NCBI GenBank assembly: GCA_003260075.1
Contig: QLIY01000179.1
Location: forward strand, 62,001-126,000
Direction of reading: 5' to 3'
From: Phallusia mammillata
Taxonomy: Eukaryota; Chordata; Ascidiacea; Phlebobranchia; Ascidiidae
DNA: 64,000 nucleotides
Positions 56,408 through 64,000 of this stretch are shown one piece after another. Made by a program: the position numbers and the translations under genes. The stretch's first letter is position 1, and the number at the start of each line of letters is the position of its first letter. Under the pieces are notes generated by a model. It had not been told where the DNA came from. It saw nothing but the letters and a program-made list of their open reading frames with translations, and made no database searches.

Positions 56408-56873
56408 GTCAAGGTAGTTTAAATAGTAAAACAGTTGTTGTCTTGGTGTATTAATCTCGCTTATGCAATACCGATATGTGCTAGAATTTGAAATGATCGT
56501 TATGAAAGTCTGTACTAAAACTACAAAACGATGAAATATGTGGGAGGGGGGTTGGGTTATTCTTATGTACAGCTATATCCTTTGTATCATAGATCTTCTG
56601 TCTTTTGTTTGCGTAAAAGCGGGGAATGTATCTAGCGCTCTGTATAATTAAGCGCAGGAATAATTTACCATGGTTTAAACTACATTAATACGCAGAGCTG
56701 GATTTAGAGTCGACATGCAAAAACTGTGTCAAAGCAGCCATTTGCGGTCATTCCACTTCCAAACATCACAACTTTGTTGCTGCTTAACATGTTTGATTAT
56801 GAACGAAAATAAAATTTCAATAAAAGCGCACACTTTCATGCGTGGCATTATTGGCGGGAAAACATGGCGGAAA

Positions 56874-56956
<83 letters not shown>

Positions 56957-58036
56957 GCAGCATTTTAACCGAGATACTTGCTTCATGTTTAAACGTTAAC
57001 ATAAAATTACCGTCCTGGTGAATTGAAACATTAATTAGAACAGTTTTAAGTTTAGTTTTTGCGTCTTAAACGCTTCGAAAAACAAACAAAATTAAAACCC
57101 CCACGGTGGTCATGTTTAAGGCTGGTTCAACCGATGTGAGTTAGGACGCCAAAGTCTCCGAAAGAGGAAAGCCGACAATTTGCAAGCTTGTTTGTTTGTT
57201 AGGATGACGAATTGACGACGAAGAGGACAGCGTGCAACTTTTTGTTTTGTTTCTAGGCAAAGTAAACACACATTTAAAACAAAAGCAGTTTTACTATATT
57301 TTTGAAAGTATTAATGCAGTTAGTATGGTACTAGGGCTGTTTTGCAGGTCAAAATAATATTCTCATTTCAACAGCAAAGAAACGAAAAAGTAGTGTTATT
57401 AATTAAATGCTATTAGCTATTGCCTATTGCGCTTAAGGATATTATGTCTAATTTATGAATAAAAGTAGATTTAAAACTTGCAAGCACAAATTTTAGTTCG
57501 CAAATTTAGTCCTGATCTAATTGCAAACATTATGCAGAAAATAACATGATATGTGCAAAATAACAAAAAATGTCTAAATTAAGAAATGTGATTTACGGTT
57601 TTAAATATAACACCTCGTTTTGATGTGCCACGTCCAACTGAGCAAGCTTATGTGTCATATACTCATATTGCATGAAAAAAACTCACCAGATTATGAGAAA
57701 AATACTTTACATGTTTATTGTCCAGTCTGCAGAATATGGCAGTTCCCAACAATATCACAGGCATTTAGAAAAGGTTGTCCCGTGTGTGCGCTTGCACTGG
57801 CCTTAAGTCCGCCTGCAAGACAATGTTTAGTGCATACAATACAAGTAAGAGGGCCATGTAGTAGTTTGGGTAAATGCAGCTGCCATACTTGCAGATTGGT
57901 TTATTGTCAGGTTTGTTCACCTTATAAAGGCATTTCTGACATAATGATCTCAAGACATAATGCATTTACATACCTTAAAGTTAACATAGTTTTGTACTTT
58001 TAGTTTAAGCGATTACAAAATAGTAACTTTGATGAC
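56244..58036. other. Intergenic between the DZF-protein gene and the BTB-ZF array
   Basis: Contains two poly(G) runs, 56342-56406 (65) and 56874-56954 (81), likely gaps. Translated poly-Gly and poly-Pro frames here are products of the runs. Apart from the Cys-rich reading frame at 57620-58003, nothing coding is seen. Confidence 0.5.
57620..58003 (+). CDS. Unrecognised cysteine-rich open reading frame
   Basis: 127 codons with a Cys-rich core: YCPVC, GCPVC, about 17 residues on QCL, then GKCSCHTCRLVYCQVC. The CxxC pairs suggest zinc binding, but I do not recognise a family. It ends 34 bp before the first BTB-ZF start codon on the same strand and a different frame. It could be an exon of an upstream gene, a transposon remnant or chance. 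A splice acceptor-like TTTTAG follows it near 58002. Low confidence as a real gene. Confidence 0.22.
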   Translation: MMCHVQLSKLMCHILILHEKNSPDYEKNTLHVYCPVCRIWQFPTISQAFRKGCPVCALALALSPPARQCLVHTIQVRGPCSSLGKCSCHTCRLVYCQVCSPYKGISDIMISRHNAFTYLKVNIVLYF

Positions 58037-59707
58037 ATGATTTACTCCATACCACAGTACACCAAAACAGCTCTGGGCCTGTTGGATGAAATGAGAAAGA
58101 ACAATGAGTTTTGTGACATATACATCAACATTAATGGCAATAACTATGCAGCACACAAGGCAGTGCTTGTGGCTGGAAGTCTGTTCATGAGAGAAAGACT
58201 TGCTAAACTTTCTGGGATTTTTCTGAACCTACATTTGAAGTTGTCTGACCCAGCGGTGTTCGATGATCTTCTAAAATTTCTATACACTGGAGAAATATTG
58301 CTGACAGAACAAAATGTTGCCGAAATAACAATGCTTGCCTCATACTTACAGATTAATGACATTTTAACATTAACTTCTCAGTTTTTAAATAGTATGCAAC
58401 CTGTGGAAAATTTTAGCTCAAGCATTCCATTGTTTGAGGTTGCTGTTGAACATGATGGTCTATTGGAAGATTTTGATTCTAATGAGCCCGAAGAAAGCCA
58501 ATTAGACGATACAAACCTTTGTAATGACTCATCGTCAGATATGGAATGCCAGCAGAAAATTCCTTCATTTTGTACAAAAAAAGATAACTTGACCAGGGTA
58601 GCATTCATTGCAGAAGAGCAAAAATATCGCTGCAAAGTTTGCTGCAAAGATTTTTTACGGAAATCAACTTGTTCAAGTCACTGCATGACACACACCATTG
58701 ACGTTTACTTTTGCACAGACTGTTGCAAGCCCTTTGATACTCCTGAACAATTAAATGTGCATTATTCACACAATCAAACATGTTTACACTTTGCAAAAGA
58801 ACAACAGCAGGTTAGCAGAGATTGTAACGACTTTCTTACCAAACAACAAGTTAATGATGGGTTTAGGTTTAAGTGTGTTGATTGTTTTAAAGCATTCCAA
58901 GATTTTAAAACATTTCAAGATCACAGACAGACAAAACATAATGTAGAGGAAGCACTCACGTGCCCATTTTGTGAGGAATCCTTTGAAGATAGTGATTCTT
59001 TGTGTGATCATATTCAAGAGCATTACAGGACAGATAGTGCAGACGCGAACAAAAAAACAAACAAATTGGACAAAATGAGTGCAACATGCCTACACTGCAA
59101 TAAAGTATTTCTTAACCGTCGCAATTTACAGCGACACTGCAAAGAGACTAGATGCGGAAAAATGTCAATTAAAAAGCGCCCAAGCAAAAATGTTGATGAC
59201 AAAACAAAGGAAATTTTTGCTTTTCAATGTGCATGTGGTCCTGGCTTTTCAACTTTTGCAGAATTTGCAACACACAGTGAAGAAAAGCATGCAATGGCTG
59301 TTGATATGTTTTGTCAGTTTTGTGGTATACTATTTGGAAATGAAGAGTGGCTTGAAAAACATGTACAACAACATGTGGCTGAAAAGAAAGCTGCCATTGA
59401 AAACGGGGGAGAAAAGTTTACTTGCCAGCTGTGCGAACTAACATTTGATCATGAAGACTTATTTGAGCAACATAATAAGCAAAAATGTTCTGATTCTTGT
59501 CGATTTTGTTCTAAACCTTTTGACAAACGTCTGAACCTTGTACGTCACATAAAAATGCACACTGGTGAAAAACCATTCCCTTGCTTTGAATGCAATAGCA
59601 GATTTGGTCGTAAAGATACAATGTTTCAACATTTGCGTGTCATGCACTCAATTGTAATGCCAAAGCAGCTTGTGGCATTAAAATTTCCTGGTAAAACAAG
59701 CAGGTGA
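58037..59707 (+). CDS. BTB/POZ and C2H2 zinc-finger protein 1 of the tandem array
   Basis: Intronless, 556 residues. BTB/POZ domain at about residues 8-115 (LLDEMRKNNEFCDIYININ, YAAHKAVLVAGS, FDDLLKFLYTGEI, ITMLASYLQI). An acidic linker follows, then about ten C2H2-type fingers in residues 195-545, some with non-standard spacing or C-terminal Cys. The last two are classical and joined by the HTGEKPF linker (CRFCSKPFDKRLNLVRHIKMH, CFECNSRFGRKDTMFQHLRVMH). BTB-ZF proteins are nuclear DNA-binding regulators, often repressors that dimerise through BTB. The exact ZBTB ortholog cannot be named. AATAAA at 59828-59833 is the likely poly(A) signal. An acceptor-like TTTTAG about 35 nt before the ATG suggests a 5'UTR splice or spliced-leader site. 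Confidence 0.9.
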   Translation: MIYSIPQYTKTALGLLDEMRKNNEFCDIYININGNNYAAHKAVLVAGSLFMRERLAKLSGIFLNLHLKLSDPAVFDDLLKFLYTGEILLTEQNVAEITMLASYLQINDILTLTSQFLNSMQPVENFSSSIPLFEVAVEHDGLLEDFDSNEPEESQLDDTNLCNDSSSDMECQQKIPSFCTKKDNLTRVAFIAEEQKYRCKVCCKDFLRKSTCSSHCMTHTIDVYFCTDCCKPFDTPEQLNVHYSHNQTCLHFAKEQQQVSRDCNDFLTKQQVNDGFRFKCVDCFKAFQDFKTFQDHRQTKHNVEEALTCPFCEESFEDSDSLCDHIQEHYRTDSADANKKTNKLDKMSATCLHCNKVFLNRRNLQRHCKETRCGKMSIKKRPSKNVDDKTKEIFAFQCACGPGFSTFAEFATHSEEKHAMAVDMFCQFCGILFGNEEWLEKHVQQHVAEKKAAIENGGEKFTCQLCELTFDHEDLFEQHNKQKCSDSCRFCSKPFDKRLNLVRHIKMHTGEKPFPCFECNSRFGRKDTMFQHLRVMHSIVMPKQLVALKFPGKTSR

Positions 59708-60197
59708 TAGTGAATTTGCCAGTACTGATCTAACTCATACCTGGGCTTTGTGTGTTTAACAGCTATGCATATTTATGGCCCTTTGGTTGTCTCCATCTGA
59801 CCTGTTTAAGCTATTTGGGTATTACAGAATAAATATGTGTCATGCATAGACTAAAGCAGCATTGCTTACTCGCATACAAAATAATGAAAAAAACATGTGA
59901 CTGTGACACAAAAGTAACATAATGATATATATACTCTTTTCACTTGTCAAAGTCTATGATTGTCGAACTATTCGTAATGAAAAAATGGTGCAAAGCTGTA
60001 AAAAAATTGCCAGAGTCATGTTTTGTTATTTATGTCTGTGCATTTTGTAGGTTCCAGTGGCAACTTGCAAAATTAGTGATACCTTATGCATTTTGTCATA
60101 CATACAAAATTTGTTTTTTAAGTTTGTTTAAATCTTTCTTTATGTTTTCTAGACAAGTTTGCTGTAGGGTTGTTAATAAATTGAAACTTCGCAGAAA
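59708..60197. other. Spacer between BTB-ZF 1 and 2
   Basis: 490 bp, AT-rich, with the poly(A) signal at 59828 and a pyrimidine-rich acceptor (TTTTCTAG) near 60152. No other feature seen. Confidence 0.4.
59828..59833 (+). promoter_or_regulatory. Polyadenylation signal of BTB-ZF 1
   Basis: AATAAA about 120 bp after the stop at 59707, so the paralogs are probably polyadenylated separately. Confidence 0.45.
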
Positions 60198-61889
60198 ATG
60201 ATTTTTTCATCACCCGAGTACCCTGTGACAGCCCTGAAGCTGCTAAATGAAATGCGACAAAACAATGAATTCTGTGACATTCTGATCAGCATCAATGGAA
60301 CAAAATATGCGGCACATAAAGCCATTTTGGTTGCTGGCAGCCAATACATGCGACAACATCTTGCCAACCTTACTACAAAGGTGTTTGTTCTTAATTTGCA
60401 GTTGACAAGTCTAAGTGTGTTTGAAGAAGTTCTACAGTTTCTGTACAATGGACAAATTGAACTTACAGAGCAAAATATTGCTGAAATGACCATGTTAGCT
60501 TCCTATCTTCAGATGCCGGAACTGCTAAATCTTACTTCCCAGTTTATTAACAGCTTTCAAGAGTTTAGTGTTGCAAATGAATTGGCCGAGTTGGAATACT
60601 CAATTGAACCACAGGATGTTTCGAATGACCAAATGAGTTTTCTAGACCAAGATGATAGTACTGAGAATGAATTGACTTCTTCACCTGCCAAAAAACAGAA
60701 AACAAGCACTTGCAATGAAGAAGATAACTCTACAATAAAGCTTTACGAGCGGCGGTGGAAAAAATTTCAATGCAAAACTTGTGGTAAACAGTTTTCACGC
60801 AAATATATTTGTATCAACCACTGCTTATCACATGTTGATAAGAGCAGTGGCTCATTCTTATGCAATCATTGTGGAAACCTCCATAAAACTGTGGATGAGT
60901 TAAGAACTCATTATTCACAAAGCAGAGAGTGTTGGCTTGCAGGACTGAATCGTTCACAACAAAACTCCACCCTCTTTCCTTATTTAAGCAAGCGTGATAT
61001 CTTAAATGGATTACGATTTAAATGTGATGTTTGTTTTGAAAAATATGAGAATTTTGTTCCTTTTCAAACTCACAGGCGCAATGAACATGGAATAGAAGAG
61101 ACCCTGAAATGTTTAATATGCAATGAATGTTTCGATACAGAGGAGTTTCTTACTTGTCATATACCAGAGCATTATAAAGTAACAAAGAATTACGAAAGGC
61201 AACAAAGGAGTACAAAAAGACCAACATACCAGCCTAAAGACACAGATCCAAGCTGTCCAATTTGTCGTAAATTATTTTCGTGTAAAAAAACACTAAAGCG
61301 TCACTTGGAAACCAACAGAAGAGGACACTGTGGAAAACTTCTTCAGAAAATTAATAGCTCTGAAGAAACTAGTTCACCCACAGAAGAAGAACAGAATGAG
61401 TCTTCAGACAATATTACCGGTTATCTGTGTGATGGTTGTAAGGTCGGATTTGAAAAGTTCGCTGAATTTGCATCGCACTGTCTAGAACTGCATGGCACCA
61501 ATCCTGAGATGAAGTGTAGGTTTTGTGAACTTGTGTTTGCAAAAGAACTATGGGTTGACAAACATGTAGAGTATCATGTCACTCAAAAACAAGAAGAAAC
61601 AGCCAAGGGAGAGGAATACACATGCCAACTTTGTGCCGCCACATTTCAAAGTGACAATAATTTTCAGTGCCACAAAACAATGAAATGTGCATCTGAGTGC
61701 AGGTTCTGTGGAAAAAGGTTCAGTCGATTTGCTAATCTTAGAAGACATGTTCGCACTCATACTGGGGATCGACCATATCCATGTTTTGAGTGTGATTTAT
61801 CATTTGCACGGAAAGACATCTTGTTTCAGCATCTTCGTCTGAGACATTCCATTGTAATGCCAAGGCAGTCTATGATTGAAACAATGTAA
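60198..61889 (+). CDS. BTB/POZ and C2H2 zinc-finger protein 2 of the tandem array
   Basis: Intronless, 563 residues, the same plan as its neighbour: BTB at about residues 8-115 (LLNEMRQNNEFCDILISING, YAAHKAILVAGSQYMRQHL, FLYNGQIELTEQNIAEMTML), an acidic/Ser linker with KKQKT (possible nuclear signal), then about ten C2H2-type fingers. The last pair (CRFCGKRFSRFANLRRHVRTH, CFECDLSFARKDILFQHLRLRH) is joined by TGDRPYP. A TTTTCTAG acceptor-like site lies about 46 nt before the ATG. The two genes also share an end motif RHSIVMPRQ / MHSIVMPKQ. Tandem duplication is clear. Target genes are unknown. Confidence 0.9.
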   Translation: MIFSSPEYPVTALKLLNEMRQNNEFCDILISINGTKYAAHKAILVAGSQYMRQHLANLTTKVFVLNLQLTSLSVFEEVLQFLYNGQIELTEQNIAEMTMLASYLQMPELLNLTSQFINSFQEFSVANELAELEYSIEPQDVSNDQMSFLDQDDSTENELTSSPAKKQKTSTCNEEDNSTIKLYERRWKKFQCKTCGKQFSRKYICINHCLSHVDKSSGSFLCNHCGNLHKTVDELRTHYSQSRECWLAGLNRSQQNSTLFPYLSKRDILNGLRFKCDVCFEKYENFVPFQTHRRNEHGIEETLKCLICNECFDTEEFLTCHIPEHYKVTKNYERQQRSTKRPTYQPKDTDPSCPICRKLFSCKKTLKRHLETNRRGHCGKLLQKINSSEETSSPTEEEQNESSDNITGYLCDGCKVGFEKFAEFASHCLELHGTNPEMKCRFCELVFAKELWVDKHVEYHVTQKQEETAKGEEYTCQLCAATFQSDNNFQCHKTMKCASECRFCGKRFSRFANLRRHVRTHTGDRPYPCFECDLSFARKDILFQHLRLRHSIVMPRQSMIETM

Positions 61890-62349
61890 AAAAATGTGAT
61901 ATGTGTGTGCTGACACTTTAATTCTATATGATCTGTGTTAAATTTTGCTTACATTGATAAACTGCAAACTTTATGTACCAGCGGTTTCCATCTATTTATA
62001 ATCATACACTTATACATAAATAATGGTTCATTGCCATTTCTGTGCAGGTAGAATTTCAACCTTACTAAATATCCTTATGTACCACATTGAATTATTTGCA
62101 TGCCACAGGTGAATGGCTGGAAACCACTGGTAAACATCATTGTATTAGTGCATGGTTTAGGTATTTCCTTTTTTACGCTGTGTAAAATTGTGCATTAGTT
62201 TAAAGCAAACAATAGATTGAAATGTTGTGGTGTTATAACAATGTGTGTGTGTATATATGTTGAAGTCACAATTGCAACCATTTATTTCAATGCGTCTTTT
62301 ACATTTGCAGGAAAAAATAGGAAAAACTTACTGTTTAATTTCTGCTAAA
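61890..62349. other. Spacer between BTB-ZF 2 and 3
   Basis: 460 bp, AT-rich, with a short TG/TA stretch (about 62240-62260) and an acceptor-like TTTGCAG near 62310. No gene seen. Confidence 0.4.
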
Positions 62350-64000
62350 ATGATCTATGTTGCTACTGAGCATTCCATCACAGTTTTGAAGCTGCTAAAC
62401 AATCTCCGAAAAAACAATGAATTCTGTGACATCACTGTTAACATAAATGGCTCCAAGTTCCGTGCACACAAGTCAGTACTTGCAGCAAGTAGTCAATATA
62501 TGCGACAACATCTACAATCTGAAAACTTTATACAGTTAAGTTTAAAGTTGAAAAGTACCACGATTTTTCAAGATGTTCTTGAATTTTTGTACACTGGAGA
62601 AATTGTGTTGACAAATGAAAATATTGCTGAAGTGACCATGCTGGGTTCATACTTGAAAATTAATGATCTAACTAGGCTTACTGTTCAGTATTTAAATGGA
62701 ATGCAAGCAAAAGGCAGTCTTGCTTCCCAAAAGTCACCATCTGTTCAAGTCATTGTACATGAAGGAAAAAGTTTAAACCCTTTCAACCAAAAATTTACTG
62801 TAAAGGATGGTAGACTTGCAACCTGGCAAACACCAATTAAAAAAATAAAAACTGAATCCTACCAATCCATGCAAACATTAAACCTAAATTCAAAAGTACT
62901 TTTGCTATCAGAAAGGAAAACCGATGATGAAAGGGAAGATTTTGATGACCTTGAACCAGCGTTTGAAGATGATACATTAATGCAAAGTGACAACGATTCT
63001 CTGCCTATTCATGAATCACCAATGAGTGTTTCATCCTTCTATTTCAAGTCAATTATTCCACAAGCTTCTGGCATCAGTGATCGCCATGCTGTCAATGAGT
63101 CTTTGTCAAGCAACGAACAGATAGAGCCCAATAAAATTGAGCTTGAACCTGAAATTGAACTGACTATGAAGGGGAGTCTGCTACTGAAAGAACAGTTTAT
63201 GTCAGAACCCTATCTTACCATGATGGACATATCGAATGGTCTTTTGTTTAAATGTGACATTTGTTTGGAAACATTTTGTAACTTTGATTTATTTAAAGAG
63301 CATAGAATGTTGTCACATGAATTAGAAGAAACACCAAAGTGCTGGATATGTGGAGAACAATTTGATTCTGGTAATGACCTTGCTCTGCATGTTCATGTCC
63401 ATTATTTTGAGAAAGGTGATAAAATATTTAGAACTATTACCCAATCTGTAGAAGCAAATATTTTTCCTTGTCTTATGTGCAGTGAACAATTTTCCAAACA
63501 CAAAGATTTGCAGCAACATTTGGAAACAAGCCATGAAGAGGACTGGCCTTTTACTTGCACCAAATGTGGTGTTACTTTTGAACATAACCAAGCCCTTGGA
63601 TTGTCTTTACACATATTGTCACTGCATGCAAAGAGAAAAAAGCAATCAGCTTATTTCAGTGAGTCACAAAGAAACGAAAAAGACAAGGAGTATTTATGCA
63701 CAGATTGTGGCTTGATTTATACATCGAAGGAAATTTATGAGGAGCATGTTGAATCAAAGTGCACTCAAAGAGGTCATGTTTGCCAAATTTGCTCACGTTC
63801 TTTCACCAGACCTCAGTTACTAAGGCGTCATCTAACTCTTCCAAGGTTCTCCTGTGGTGAAGAATTGAAGAAATGGAGGAAAGATAATAATAAGATTAAT
63901 GTCACAGAGGTTTTGCCACGACAAAATCCTGTCCCTGGATACCTTTGTGGAGACTGTGACTCAGGTTTCCAAAAGTTTAATGAGTTTAATACACATAGAC
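62350..64000 (+). CDS. BTB/POZ and C2H2 zinc-finger protein 3 of the tandem array (truncated by the window end)
   Basis: ATG at 62350, open to the window end (550 codons seen). BTB (KLLNNLRKNNEFCDITVNIN, FRAHKSVLAASSQYMRQHL, EFLYTGEIVLTNENIAEVTM) is followed by a linker of about 170 residues, longer than in copies 1 and 2, with a basic patch (PIKKIK) and an acidic stretch. Then come at least six C2H2-type fingers from about residue 298 (FKCDICLETFCNFDLFKEH, CWICGEQFDSGNDLALHVHVH, CLMCSEQFSKHKDLQQHLETSH and so on). The classical final finger pair of the paralogs is not reached. TTTGCAG about 40 nt upstream of the ATG mirrors the acceptor-like sites of the other two. Confidence 0.88.
   Translation, partial: MIYVATEHSITVLKLLNNLRKNNEFCDITVNINGSKFRAHKSVLAASSQYMRQHLQSENFIQLSLKLKSTTIFQDVLEFLYTGEIVLTNENIAEVTMLGSYLKINDLTRLTVQYLNGMQAKGSLASQKSPSVQVIVHEGKSLNPFNQKFTVKDGRLATWQTPIKKIKTESYQSMQTLNLNSKVLLLSERKTDDEREDFDDLEPAFEDDTLMQSDNDSLPIHESPMSVSSFYFKSIIPQASGISDRHAVNESLSSNEQIEPNKIELEPEIELTMKGSLLLKEQFMSEPYLTMMDISNGLLFKCDICLETFCNFDLFKEHRMLSHELEETPKCWICGEQFDSGNDLALHVHVHYFEKGDKIFRTITQSVEANIFPCLMCSEQFSKHKDLQQHLETSHEEDWPFTCTKCGVTFEHNQALGLSLHILSLHAKRKKQSAYFSESQRNEKDKEYLCTDCGLIYTSKEIYEEHVESKCTQRGHVCQICSRSFTRPQLLRRHLTLPRFSCGEELKKWRKDNNKINVTEVLPRQNPVPGYLCGDCDSGFQKFNEFNTHR

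Noticed and set aside
56715-57002. Poly-Gly and poly-Pro frames on both strands
   Set aside because: Produced by the G81 run; no other coding signal.

Overview
The window is animal nuclear DNA, most likely from an ascidian tunicate of Ciona type. The evidence is metazoan genes with many short GT-AG introns, AT-rich non-coding DNA, many short hAT and piggyBac elements, and assembly joints that look like two diverged haplotypes side by side. The species call is inference. All exon limits were read by eye from splice signals, reading phase and comparison between paralogs.

Layout. 1-790 (+): last three exons of MED6. 973-2620 (-): NME6 and CSKMT, lying so that one GT-AG intron would join them in frame. 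3352-15685 (-) and 18221-29516 (-): two tandem lactase-phlorizin-hydrolase-like genes, each with 31 exons, a signal peptide, three GH1 domains and a C-terminal membrane anchor. Domain 1 has lost both catalytic glutamates in both copies. 32037-33897 (+): B4GAT1, a Golgi glucuronyltransferase. 36586-40434 (-): COG1, a Golgi tethering subunit, divergent from the next gene. 41123-56243 (+): a 29-exon RNA-binding protein with a Q-rich N-terminus, a DHX9-type dsRBD and a DZF domain, an order I do not recognise. 58037-64000 (+): three intronless tandem BTB/C2H2 zinc-finger paralogs, the third cut by the window end.

Mobile DNA. Six non-autonomous hAT-type elements are marked by terminal inverted repeats and 8-bp target duplications (two of these imperfect), and one piggyBac element by TTAA. 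There is also a 2 x 149 bp inverted repeat, a 34-bp perfect hairpin and several smaller inverted-repeat families. Most lie in introns, some within 13-25 bp of splice sites.

Sequence quality. About 18 runs of 10-12 G or C join near-identical local copies, and long G/C runs (30-81) sit where exon sequence should be in at least two places. I read both as assembly joints or unfilled gaps, not biology. They damage gene A exon 20 and gene B exons 25 and 27. Functional coupling between neighbours is limited: B4GAT1 and COG1 both act in the Golgi, and NME6 and CSKMT are both mitochondrial in vertebrates.
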